DNA from: Candidatus Zixiibacteriota bacterium
GTDB lineage: Bacteria > Zixibacteria > MSB-5A5 > GN15 > JACZUZ01
DNA: 5,522 nt
Direction: 5' to 3'
Assembly (NCBI GenBank): GCA_022563625.1
Contig: JADFNA010000143.1
Span: 1-5,522 of the forward strand
A program made the translations under genes and the position numbers. The notes below the pieces were generated by a model. That model worked only from the letters and a program-made list of their open reading frames with translations, had not been told where the DNA came from and searched no databases. Positions 1-5,522 of the stretch are shown one piece after another. Every line of letters begins with the position of its first letter. Within the stretch, counting starts at the first letter, position 1.

Positions 1-1109
1 TTTTGCAGGTGATTGAGTGTTACGCTGGGAAACAGCCATAGCTGATCCTTAGCTCTGCTGGCTGCAACGTTGAATCGCTGCTTGTCAGCGGACCGTGTCA
101 GAGCCCTTGGCCTTTGGGGTCCCTGGTCTGAGCTGGTAGAGATCACTAAACTTAGGAATATGACGTCCCTCTCGTCTCCTTGGAAGTTGTAGGCATTGCC
201 GCAAACCAGCCCTCTTTTTTCGATCTCCTCGGGCCCTAGTCGATCTATGAGTAGTCCCTGGATGTACTTCGACTGCGCGCCTCCAAGAAGACTGATCACT
301 CCCATTGACTTGTTGTCATACCTCCTGTCCTCACAGCATTGGCAGACCACCTCTACGAGCTTCTCAGCCTCCGGTTTATTCAACCGATTTGACTGAAAGC
401 CCGAAGTAAACCCATCGCCCACAAACACAGTTCTCACTGGATCGAGCCGATCTGGGGGGTATTGCCGTAAGGGGATTAGAGGGGCGTTCTGATAACAGAG
501 ATTGTTGCTGAAGCGTATGATCTCGGGCATACACCGAAAGTGTTCCTTGAGCCGAATATAGTTAGGGAATCGCAGCTCCGCTTGTGAGAAATAACTGCTG
601 GTAAGTCCGAATGACTCGCTATGTTCAATTCCACTGAGGTACTGTTTTCGGAAATGTTCTGCCTCGTCGTGATCAATGCCGATGTTTGATGGTCGAATTT
701 GCTTGTCGTCACCTACAACTACTACTTTTTTCGCTATGTAGTTGAGGATTATGGCTTCGGGCCCGGATTGACTGGCCTCATCGATGATGACCACGTTGCG
801 CCGTCCATCCCTGGCATTATCCTCGAGGACAGCCGTGAGGGCATCCACGACCACGTTGGTCAAGAGGTCGCTCCTCGTGGTGGGAAGCCCCTGGGCGCCA
901 AAGCGGGCCGCGGTCGTGAGCAGGAGTTCTTCGGACTTCAGCAGCGGATCGGTAATCAGGGCGACCTTGTAGATATCCTGCTCGAGCTCCTGCAGGCGCG
1001 TGGCGGAGGCTCGCCGGCCTATGAAGTCGTTGACGAAGAAGGCCCGGACCATCGCAAAGTCTTCCAGGTGGCGATCAGGTATCACGGTGAGAGACTCGGC
1101 CTGGGTCAT
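1..1109 (-). CDS. Partial UPF1-like SF1 helicase, motor C-terminal half, in a chimeric open frame
   Basis: The minus strand is open from an ATG at 1109 to the left edge (369 codons, with an in-frame TAA just upstream at 1115-1113). Only about 1-794 (264 codons) reads as helicase. Reading leftward it has motif II/Walker B VVIIDEAS (771-794), motif III VVVVGDDKQ (699-725), the motif IV region LKEHFRCMPEI (about 521-552), the motif V region YNFQGDERDVIF (156-191) and the arginine-finger motif VI RFNVAASRA (51-77). DEAS with GDDKQ, and the QGDERD and NVAASRA motifs, are typical of superfamily 1B UPF1-like helicases (AAA_11/AAA_12 type), which are ATP-driven 5'-3' nucleic-acid translocases. Motif I (the P-loop) is missing, so the piece cannot be an active enzyme as it stands. 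The protein continues past the left edge. Codons 795-1109 do not fit this family: they are an ExeA-like piece and then antisense of an RNase III domain. The helicase half uses more A/T-ending codons than the part to its right. The family call is strong; the specific role is unknown. Confidence 0.8.
   Translation of the reverse strand, partial: MTQAESLTVIPDRHLEDFAMVRAFFVNDFIGRRASATRLQELEQDIYKVALITDPLLKSEELLLTTAARFGAQGLPTTRSDLLTNVVVDALTAVLEDNARDGRRNVVIIDEASQSGPEAIILNYIAKKVVVVGDDKQIRPSNIGIDHDEAEHFRKQYLSGIEHSESFGLTSSYFSQAELRFPNYIRLKEHFRCMPEIIRFSNNLCYQNAPLIPLRQYPPDRLDPVRTVFVGDGFTSGFQSNRLNKPEAEKLVEVVCQCCEDRRYDNKSMGVISLLGGAQSKYIQGLLIDRLGPEEIEKRGLVCGNAYNFQGDERDVIFLSLVISTSSDQGPQRPRALTRSADKQRFNVAASRAKDQLWLFPSVTLNHLQ
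780..1000 (-). pseudogene. ExeA/GspA-like AAA ATPase internal fragment (Walker A lost, ends at Walker B)
   Basis: In the same minus frame as the helicase, but of a different family, the residues read RLQELEQDIYKVALITDP, then LKSEELLLTTAARFGAQGL, then a helical stretch with SDLLTNVVVDALTAVLED and NARDGRRNVVIIDEA. This is the order seen in ExeA/GspA-type AAA_22 ATPases and related transposition or secretion ATPases. In those proteins a P-loop is followed by LLxxL, a strand such as VALIxNPxLxxEELL, a helix feeding DLLxxLNxxLLExxxxGR, and Walker B VVLIIDEAQ. The P-loop should lie just before RLQELEQD, but that stretch is occupied by the RNase III domain read antisense. After Walker B the sequence continues as helicase instead of the usual QNL or HLI and sensor 1. 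It is therefore truncated at both ends. The codons are clearly more GC-ending than in the helicase part. The family assignment is from memory of conserved patterns and is moderate. Confidence 0.55.
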
Positions 1110-1208
1110 GGATTAACAAAAAAAGAAGCCGAGCAACTGGCGGCCAGACAGGCCCTCGAAGTCCTCTCCAGCCGCTCGCCGAGCGACGCACCCGACGATG
1201 AAAACTGA
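975..1208 (+). pseudogene. rnc: Ribonuclease III C-terminal dsRNA-binding domain, 5'-truncated rnc
   Basis: About 77 residues ending at TGA 1206-1208 form a complete double-stranded-RNA-binding domain: helix 1 ILLELLQARGGG, the strands beginning with PAYEVVDEEGPDHRKVFQV and running through AIRYHGERLGLGHG, and helix 2 LTKKEAEQLAARQALEVL. GPDHRKVF and the KKEAEQ lysines are the usual RNA-contact signatures of bacterial RNase III, which cleaves rRNA precursors and other duplex RNA. The frame can be followed upstream to an ATG at 699, but codons 699-974 are antisense to helicase and ExeA-like sequence and show no RNase III catalytic signature (the ERLEFLGD motif is absent). The normal DYKS segment before LLxxLQA is also missing, so the gene is cut at about 975. 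A short acidic tail (SDAPDDEN) closes it. The domain identity is strong; the remaining fragment would lack nuclease activity. Confidence 0.85.
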
Positions 1209-1315
1209 GCGAAGGCCCCGCTACCTATCGGCTTCAGAGGGGAAGTAGGGTAAAGCGTATTAGTCACGGTTGCCACTCCGTCAGAATTTATGTACTCTGG
1301 TAACAGAAGAGATTC

Positions 1316-1321
1316 TATAAT
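1316..1321 (+). promoter_or_regulatory. Candidate -10 element upstream of etfB
   Basis: TATAAT at 1316-1321 matches the sigma-70 -10 consensus exactly and lies about 40 bases before the etfB ATG, in an otherwise AT-richer part of the rnc-etfB gap. The hexamer 17 bases upstream (TACTCT, 1293-1298) is a poor -35, and there is no TG extension. A second pairing, TTGCCA (1270-1275) with TACTCT (1293-1298) and a 17-base spacer, has a good -35 and a weak -10. Either could drive etfB and the cupin. This rests on pattern only. Confidence 0.35.
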
Positions 1322-1363
1322 AATCTACTCCCGTGTAACGAGATACGAAAGGCTGCGCCGAAT

Positions 1364-2161
1364 ATGAATATAGTCGTCCTGATGAAACAAACACCGGACA
1401 TTTCGTTGGTGAGAGTTAATAACAGCGCCATCGAATTGCCCGATAGTCCGGGGACGGTCAATCCGTTTGATGAATATGCAGTCGAAGAGGGAATACGCCT
1501 CAAAGAACGCTTCGGCGGGAAGACCATTATTCTGACACTCGGTTCGGAAAAAGCGGTCAGTTCTATCCGTGATTGTCTGGCGCTCGGCGCAGACGAGGCG
1601 TACCTGGTCACTGATCCGCTGTTTGCCGGGGCTGATTCTCAGGCCACAGCGAAAATTCTCGCGGTCGCGTTGAAGAAACTTGGTGAAGTTGACGGCGGGT
1701 TTGACGGTGAGATTGACATAGTGATCGGCGGCAAAGAATCGGCTGATGAAGAATCATCGCAAACTCCCGCTGCCATCGCCGCGCTCCTGGGCAAACCGGG
1801 TGTCAACTATGTCAAGAAAATCGTGGATTTCAAAGACGGTCTGATAACCATGCAGCGCATGACCGAAGATGGCTACGATCTAATTGAATCTCCGACACCG
1901 GTCATAATTTCTTGTATTAAGGAAATTGCGGACCCGCGCCTGCCCTCTCTGAAAGGGAAAATGGCTGCCAAGAAAAAGCAGATTGTCACCTGGTCGGCAG
2001 CGGATATTGGCCTTGACGGCAACACGGCGAAAAGCCCGACAGAAAAAATCAAGATATCCTCGCCGCCGCCGCGCCCTGCGGGGCAATTCATTGAGGGCGC
2101 AACACCGGCCGAAGTTGCCGAATCACTGTACCAAAAACTGAAAGCCGATCAGGCGCTGTAG
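1364..2161 (+). CDS. etfB: Electron transfer flavoprotein beta subunit
   Basis: This 265-residue protein is close to the family's usual length of about 250-265. EtfB pairs with EtfA to form a cytoplasmic FAD-carrying heterodimer that passes electrons between acyl-CoA or other dehydrogenases and a membrane quinone oxidoreductase or, in bifurcating types, ferredoxin. Visible family marks are the N-terminal strand MNIVVLMKQTPD, VNPFDEYAVEEGIRLKE (residues 32-48), a strand ending in LTLG (57-60), the CLALGADEAYLVTDP segment (71-85), DSQATAKILA (91-100), the nucleotide-site region IVIGGKESADEESSQTP (119-135), and the C-terminal ADPRLPSLKGKMAAKKK (189-205), which is the typical EtfB end with a recognition-loop-like segment. 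In many EtfB proteins the nucleotide-site loop reads GxQAxDGDTxQ; here it is GKESADEESSQ. ATG 1364 gives the expected N-terminus; a weak purine stretch (GAAAGG) lies 11 bases upstream. No etfA follows: the next gene is a cupin. The family call is very secure. Confidence 0.95.
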   Translation: MNIVVLMKQTPDISLVRVNNSAIELPDSPGTVNPFDEYAVEEGIRLKERFGGKTIILTLGSEKAVSSIRDCLALGADEAYLVTDPLFAGADSQATAKILAVALKKLGEVDGGFDGEIDIVIGGKESADEESSQTPAAIAALLGKPGVNYVKKIVDFKDGLITMQRMTEDGYDLIESPTPVIISCIKEIADPRLPSLKGKMAAKKKQIVTWSAADIGLDGNTAKSPTEKIKISSPPPRPAGQFIEGATPAEVAESLYQKLKADQAL

Positions 2162-2174
2162 CCGGATTGCATCC

Positions 2175-2195
2175 GGTGGCGCCGGGTGGCGCCGG
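2175..2195 (+). repeat. Two overlapping copies of GGTGGCGCCGG
   Basis: GGTGGCGCCGG occurs at 2175-2185 and again at 2185-2195, giving a 10-base period with a GGCGCC palindrome in each copy. It sits between the etfB stop and the likely cupin start, where it could fold over the initiation region. It may equally be simple slippage in GC-rich sequence. Confidence 0.6.
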
Positions 2196-2199
2196 GGCT

Positions 2200-2562
2200 G
2201 TGAAAATACACAAACTGTCCGAAACGCCGGAGTTCAGCGCCGCTGATCAAACGATCCTCAGCGAACTCTGGAACCCCAAAAATCACCCCGGGTTTTCTGG
2301 CCGCTATTCGCTTGCGCACGCCATCCTGCCGACCGGCAAGTCTTCGGCGCCACATATCCTGAACTCTCACGAACTGTTCTACATCCTCTCGGGTTCCGGC
2401 GTGATGCATATCGCCGATGAATCATCCCGAGTAGGCCCGGGTGATGCTATCGAAATCCCGCCGGGACAGCGCCAGTGGTTAGAAAACGTCGGCGATTCAG
2501 AGCTGTGTTTCCTGTGTATCGTGGACCCGGGCTGGAGCCCCGAGGACGAGACCATCCTCTAG
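2200..2562 (+). CDS. Small single-domain cupin protein
   Basis: With the GTG at 2200 the product is 120 residues and begins MKIHKLSETPEF, the usual start for this compact cupin family. An upstream in-frame TTG at 2167 would add 11 Gly/Ala/Pro-rich residues that look unlike the family. Cupin motif 1 is G46-x5-H52 ... E58 ... G65 (around HELFYILSGSG), and motif 2 is G81-x5-P87-x-G89 ... N96 (around GPGDAIEIPPGQRQW). Two canonical ligand positions differ: the second His of the HxH pair is Leu54, and the motif 2 His is Gln92. Similar small cupins ending in a CIVDPxWxPEDE tail share these changes, so metal binding may be altered rather than lost. The protein is probably cytoplasmic; its substrate is unknown. 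It lies 38 bases after etfB in the same direction, so the two are probably cotranscribed, but a role in electron transfer cannot be inferred from that. Confidence 0.85.
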   Translation: MKIHKLSETPEFSAADQTILSELWNPKNHPGFSGRYSLAHAILPTGKSSAPHILNSHELFYILSGSGVMHIADESSRVGPGDAIEIPPGQRQWLENVGDSELCFLCIVDPGWSPEDETIL

Positions 2563-2582
2563 GGACCTGTTGCTAAGGTCCC
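2562..2582 (+). terminator. Perfect hairpin at the cupin stop codon, possible weak terminator
   Basis: GGGACCT (2562-2568) and AGGTCCC (2576-2582) form a perfect 7-pair stem with a 7-base loop, starting on the last base of the TAG stop. No T-run follows (GATGAGATG), so this is not a classical intrinsic terminator. It could protect the 3' end of the etfB-cupin transcript or act with another termination signal. Confidence 0.4.
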
Positions 2583-2587
2583 GATGA

Positions 2588-2638
2588 GATGTAGGTTGGC
2601 GTTCCGAACGAGCGTAAGCGAGAGAGAAACCCGACATC
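2588..2638. repeat. Intergenic quasi-palindrome, repeat-element-like
   Basis: The outer arms GATGT (2588-2592) and ACATC (2634-2638), then GGTT (2594-2597) and AACC (2628-2631), pair around an inner perfect inverted repeat CGTTC-C-GAACG (2600-2610) followed by AGCGTAAGCGAGAGAG. The design (short imperfect arms, a GAGCGTAAGCGA core, location between genes) resembles the small dispersed palindromic elements found in many bacterial genomes. Only one copy is in this window, so repetition is inferred. Confidence 0.45.
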
Positions 2639-2705
2639 CACGCTCAGATAGCCCTCAATCGCAATTCTCTTTGTCCAAGCGCGTTGAAACCGCTACCCTC
2701 TCAAA

Positions 2706-4997
2706 ATGAAGTGTCCTGCGCGCATGACCGGCAAGGTCCTCCACACGGGCGTGTGCCTGTTATGCCTATTAGCGTTGTCGATTGACGCCGACGCCCAGCG
2801 AGGCGGCCGGCCGGCGCTTCTGGAACAGTCGCTGAGCGATGTCCGCGTTGTCTATTTTTTTGAGGAGGCTGAGAGTATAGACTGGGCGGCGGTGACTCTT
2901 CTCAGCGAGCGGCATGGTTGCCAGGTCACTCTGGCGCGGGTCCATCAGGCCCAACGTTTTCTTGTGCAGCGCCGGGGTGAACATGGCGCCCGGGTTTCGC
3001 TGGTAGAGCTGTATCTTTCCGAACAAGATATACCTTCGCTTTATTCTGACCCTGGCCCCGGAGAATTGCCTCCCGACATTGTGATATTCGGCGCCGATTT
3101 AACTGATCCAATCTGGCCGGCGCTTCAAGAGTACTTTCTCTCGGGCGCCGCAGACCCGGAAGTTTTGGAACCAGGAGGTCTCTTTGGTGTCAGGAAAGTG
3201 TATCGCTCGGTCGTCAAAAAGGCAGGATCGGGGACTGTTTCGTTCGCACAGGGGGCGATAGTCAACCAGCGTGAACTTGTTGTCCGGTATTCCGAACGAA
3301 TTAGAACATTCCGCGAGAAGCTCTTTCCGAACCATCCCATGAAGTCAATCGGCTATTCATCTCCAGACCTGTTCACGCGCTATGAATTGCTCCGCTACAC
3401 CATTACCGGATCGTTTCGCGAGTCAGACTTTCTTTCCGGACTCCAGCCGCTGCGCCTGGTATCACTGATTCAATCAGCGCTGCCGGAATCTGCCGCCCGT
3501 ATCAGCCACACCCGGCTGGGAGAGCGCTTTCAGAGTGACTTTGCCGCATCGCGCACCGCACATAGCCCAAAACAGCGGGTGGATCTGCTGGTCTCGGCTT
3601 ATCGGGCGCTTTCAAAGCTTAAAGAGCTAACCGGGGCGCATGAGATAGCGAACACTAATCCTGGTTACTTGCGCTATATATCCGCCCTCACCGAGCGCGC
3701 ACAGCTTATAACCTTGTCCGAAATGGGTTTTGACTGGAAGGGCGACATTACAGTGCGCAAAACCCCCGCGGGCCCGGTAGTCAAGTTTCGCGCAACCGTT
3801 TCTGTGTCAGGTCCGCTGGGTGTTTCACTGGCGCGTGTGTTGTATTATCCCGGAGCAAGTGATTCTTTTGTGGTTGTTGATGGCGTTCCGCAAACGGTGC
3901 GGCCGCATCAGCAATTTGTACGCGAATATGTCGTGCAGGCGGAGGGGCTGAGTGTTGCCAGCGGAGCGCTGGATTCATTGCGTTTTGCCGCAGAGATTAC
4001 CTACGGCGGTATTTCAATGCTGGCCAGAAGCGTCGCTTCGGTTCGAGGCGCACAGGGGCTGACTGTCACTTTTCTGCCGCCATTCCGCTTTATTCCTAAA
4101 GTTGCAAAAGTCCTAGTTGATAAAACCATCAGACCGTTCTATTGGAAAGCGGTGGTTGATAAGCCGAAGTATTACAGCGGCGAAGTGGATATTGATCTCA
4201 AAACACCTCCCGGAGTTTCGGCAGGCGCTATGAAACAAACTCTGGCTCTGGAATCAGGCGAGGAGACACAAACCATACAGTTTCCCCTGGCGGCCGGGTC
4301 GTCAATGGCCGATGGAATCAGCCGTCTGATTCTGACACTGCGCCTGGCGGATAAAGCGCTGGCTGTGGATACGGCGACAATACGCGTGGCCAGCTTCCAG
4401 ATAGACCCCGAACGCGCGATCGGCTTCTTGCCGGATTCAGTGGGGCTTCTCGAAGACATTTTGCGCATGACCGATGCGGACTTTCGCAGTATCACCGATC
4501 GAGCGCTTGAAGTCGGAGACCTGAGCGCCTATCAGGTGATTCTTATCGGATCGGGCTGCCTGAAAACCCATCCCTCACTTCTCAAAATTCGTGAACGGTT
4601 CGAGCGCTTTGTGCGCCAGGGCGGATCGTTGATATTATTCGGACAGCCGGAAAGCTGGCCGGACGATGTGTTGCCGACAAGAATCAAAATCACACCTGCC
4701 AGACTTGATGGCGCCGACATGCAGGTCAGTGACCGATCACACAAAATATTCTCCAAGCCGTACTCAACACTCACGCGCCAGTTAACGGCAAAAGTCGACG
4801 GAGAATACTATTCGGCCCCGGCGGTAATGACAATCGGCCGCAGACTGATTACGGACACGCGCTCAGGCGGCGCCCTGCTTTCGGTCGCGAATATGGGCCA
4901 GGGGCGAATAATCTATTGCGGCTTTCCCCTGCTTGAACAGATCTCACGCCTGGAAATCCATGCCATACATCTGCTGGCGAATTTGATCGATTATTAG
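2706..4997 (+). CDS. Exported 763-residue protein with C-terminal GATase1/ThuA-like domain
   Basis: I do not recognise a named family. Residues 1-30 look like a Sec signal peptide: Arg6 and Lys10, a hydrophobic core VCLLCLLALSI, and a likely cut after ADA at 30. There is no valid lipobox, since Leu precedes Cys20. Residues 45-145 form an alpha/beta segment (VRVVYFF, CQVTLARV, PDIVIFGADLTDP). Residues 195-340 are mostly helical, and about 345-450 and 478-562 look like beta-sandwich domains; the second (YYSGEVDIDLKTPPGV ... ETQTIQFPL) resembles NEW3-type domains. Residues 570-763 look like a class I glutamine-amidotransferase-like Rossmann fold: DLSAYQVILIGSGCL, FERFVRQGGSLILFGQP, VSDRSHKIFSKP, GQGRIIYCGFPLLE and HAIHLLANLIDY. 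The same late motifs occur at the C-terminus of large secreted bacterial PIG-L (LmbE) deacetylases, but the zinc motif AHPDDE is absent here. The ATG at 2706 has no clear Shine-Dalgarno site; ATG 2724 (Met7) would also keep the signal peptide. The likely location is the periplasm or outside the cell. It may be a non-catalytic relative. Confidence 0.8.
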   Translation: MKCPARMTGKVLHTGVCLLCLLALSIDADAQRGGRPALLEQSLSDVRVVYFFEEAESIDWAAVTLLSERHGCQVTLARVHQAQRFLVQRRGEHGARVSLVELYLSEQDIPSLYSDPGPGELPPDIVIFGADLTDPIWPALQEYFLSGAADPEVLEPGGLFGVRKVYRSVVKKAGSGTVSFAQGAIVNQRELVVRYSERIRTFREKLFPNHPMKSIGYSSPDLFTRYELLRYTITGSFRESDFLSGLQPLRLVSLIQSALPESAARISHTRLGERFQSDFAASRTAHSPKQRVDLLVSAYRALSKLKELTGAHEIANTNPGYLRYISALTERAQLITLSEMGFDWKGDITVRKTPAGPVVKFRATVSVSGPLGVSLARVLYYPGASDSFVVVDGVPQTVRPHQQFVREYVVQAEGLSVASGALDSLRFAAEITYGGISMLARSVASVRGAQGLTVTFLPPFRFIPKVAKVLVDKTIRPFYWKAVVDKPKYYSGEVDIDLKTPPGVSAGAMKQTLALESGEETQTIQFPLAAGSSMADGISRLILTLRLADKALAVDTATIRVASFQIDPERAIGFLPDSVGLLEDILRMTDADFRSITDRALEVGDLSAYQVILIGSGCLKTHPSLLKIRERFERFVRQGGSLILFGQPESWPDDVLPTRIKITPARLDGADMQVSDRSHKIFSKPYSTLTRQLTAKVDGEYYSAPAVMTIGRRLITDTRSGGALLSVANMGQGRIIYCGFPLLEQISRLEIHAIHLLANLIDY

Positions 4998-5157
4998 GCC
5001 CAACTATCACCGTATATCACCCGTAATCAGCCGGTTGCCGCCCTGCCTTGTCAGATTTGAAGCAATCAGCTTTATTGTCTTTCCGTGCGGCGCAGGGCTG
5101 AGTTCCCCGCCTCCTCCTCGAGTTGATTTCGCGCGGGCTACGAAGTAACAAAGAACT
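4998..5157. other. Gap between secreted protein gene and ABC exporter gene
   Basis: No gene on either strand is supported here. A 7-base inverted repeat, GCCCTGC (5040-5046) and GCAGGGC (5092-5098), has arms 45 bases apart and no T-run after it, so a terminator cannot be claimed. No clear promoter hexamers or ribosome binding site are visible before the next ATG. Confidence 0.4.
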
Positions 5158-5522
5158 ATGAACGATTCAGCCTCACGCGCCAACGCGCCTCCAGACACAG
5201 CCGCAGAATCAAGAAAACGCAGGTCTGCGCGCTTCGCCGTGATCGGCAAGCATATCCGTAAATACAAGACGCCGCTTCTCTGGGGCGGGCTGTCTGTTAC
5301 GCTTTCGGCGGGCATGTATGTTGTGCGTCCATATATTATAAAGATTCTGCTGGACAGAATGGAAGCCGGGACGCTTGAGAACTATGGGCTGGGTTTGGCC
5401 GGAGCCATGCTCGGACTAACAGCGCTGGGCGGGGTGTTCTCATTTATTAACCGACGCACGGTGATCTGGACCTCTCGAAAAATTGAATATGACCTGCGCG
5501 GGGAATTGTTCGCCAAACTCCT
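5158..5522 (+). CDS. ABC transporter, exporter-type transmembrane domain, N-terminal part
   Basis: The first 121 residues are present, and the frame runs off the right edge. An in-frame TAA at 5146-5148 makes ATG 5158 the earliest start. A polar, basic leader (residues 1-37, with RKRR at 19-22) precedes a first membrane span (about 39-65, PLLWGGLSVTLSAGMYVVRP). A second span follows (about 77-97, GLGLAGAMLGLTALGGVFSF), and then the coupling-helix region WTSRKIEYDLRGELFAKL (104-121), a hallmark of the type I exporter ABC_membrane fold of the MsbA/BmrA/MdlB group. Such proteins usually carry the ATPase domain in the same chain and act as dimers in the inner membrane exporting lipids, drugs or peptides. 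Nothing in the fragment fixes the substrate, and the ATPase part lies outside the window. It follows the secreted-protein gene by 160 bases in the same direction. Confidence 0.88.
   Translation, partial: MNDSASRANAPPDTAAESRKRRSARFAVIGKHIRKYKTPLLWGGLSVTLSAGMYVVRPYIIKILLDRMEAGTLENYGLGLAGAMLGLTALGGVFSFINRRTVIWTSRKIEYDLRGELFAKL

Noticed and set aside
699..974. Plus-strand N-terminal extension (92 codons) that would make a 169-residue dsRBD protein
   Set aside because: It is antisense to clear helicase and ExeA-like coding sequence, shows no family pattern, and enters the RNase III domain only at about 975. It is a product of the chimeric join.
1001..1109. Minus-strand continuation of the helicase frame to its ATG at 1109
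   Set aside because: It is the antisense image of a well-conserved RNase III dsRBD. The GC-rich codon pattern of the real gene keeps the opposite frame open.
2167..2199. TTG at 2167 as the cupin start
   Set aside because: The 11 added residues are Gly/Ala/Pro-rich, arise from the GGTGGCGCCGG repeat, and do not resemble the family. GTG 2200 gives the expected MKIHKL start.
2671..2699. TTGTCC ... TACCCT with a 17-base spacer as a promoter for the secreted protein gene
   Set aside because: The -10 match is poor, and transcription would begin at the start codon itself. This is not enough to call.
5040..5098. GCCCTGC/GCAGGGC inverted repeat as a terminator
   Set aside because: The arms are 45 bases apart and no T-run follows.
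5007..5315. Minus-strand 102-codon open frame over the gap and the ABC exporter start
   Set aside because: It overlaps the well-supported exporter coding region antisense, and its residues show no domain pattern.

Overview
The window falls into two unlike parts. From about 1200 to the right end it is an ordinary, coherent, rightward bacterial gene run: an electron transfer flavoprotein beta subunit (etfB), a small cupin, a large exported protein with a glutamine-amidotransferase-like C-terminal fold, and the start of an ABC exporter. The codon choice is similar throughout, with moderate to high GC. A Sec signal peptide on a 763-residue protein, an ETF subunit and a half-transporter-type ABC exporter fit a free-living bacterium, possibly a Gram-negative of the FCB superphylum (for example Zixibacteria-like). 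That placement is an impression from protein style only, and I hold it with low confidence.

The left 1.2 kb is not coherent. The minus strand from 1109 to the left edge is one uninterrupted reading frame, but it reads as pieces of unrelated proteins. About 1-794 is the C-terminal motor half of a UPF1-like superfamily 1 helicase (motifs II to VI are visible, motif I is absent). About 780-1000 resembles the middle of an ExeA/GspA-type AAA ATPase, from just after Walker A to Walker B. On the plus strand, about 975-1208 is the C-terminal double-stranded-RNA-binding domain of ribonuclease III, with no catalytic domain. The pieces meet exactly where their coding sequences could look alike: the Walker B codons (774-794) and a palindrome-rich stretch (about 975-1000). 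The simplest reading is that 1-1000 is a chimera of three gene fragments, either a short-k-mer assembly join or a real rearrangement, rather than a new fusion protein.

Layout: helicase fragment (minus) / ExeA-like fragment (minus) / rnc 3' end (plus) / 155-base gap with a perfect TATAAT / etfB / cupin / 143-base gap with a hairpin and a repeat-like quasi-palindrome / secreted 763-residue protein / 160-base gap / ABC exporter N-terminus, cut by the right edge. etfB and the cupin probably share a transcript. No etfA is present on the downstream side. The secreted protein and the ABC exporter are codirectional, but no functional link can be shown. I saw no rRNA, tRNA, CRISPR array, transposase or replication origin. 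I did not find a convincing new biological system here; the most informative anomaly is the chimeric left end.
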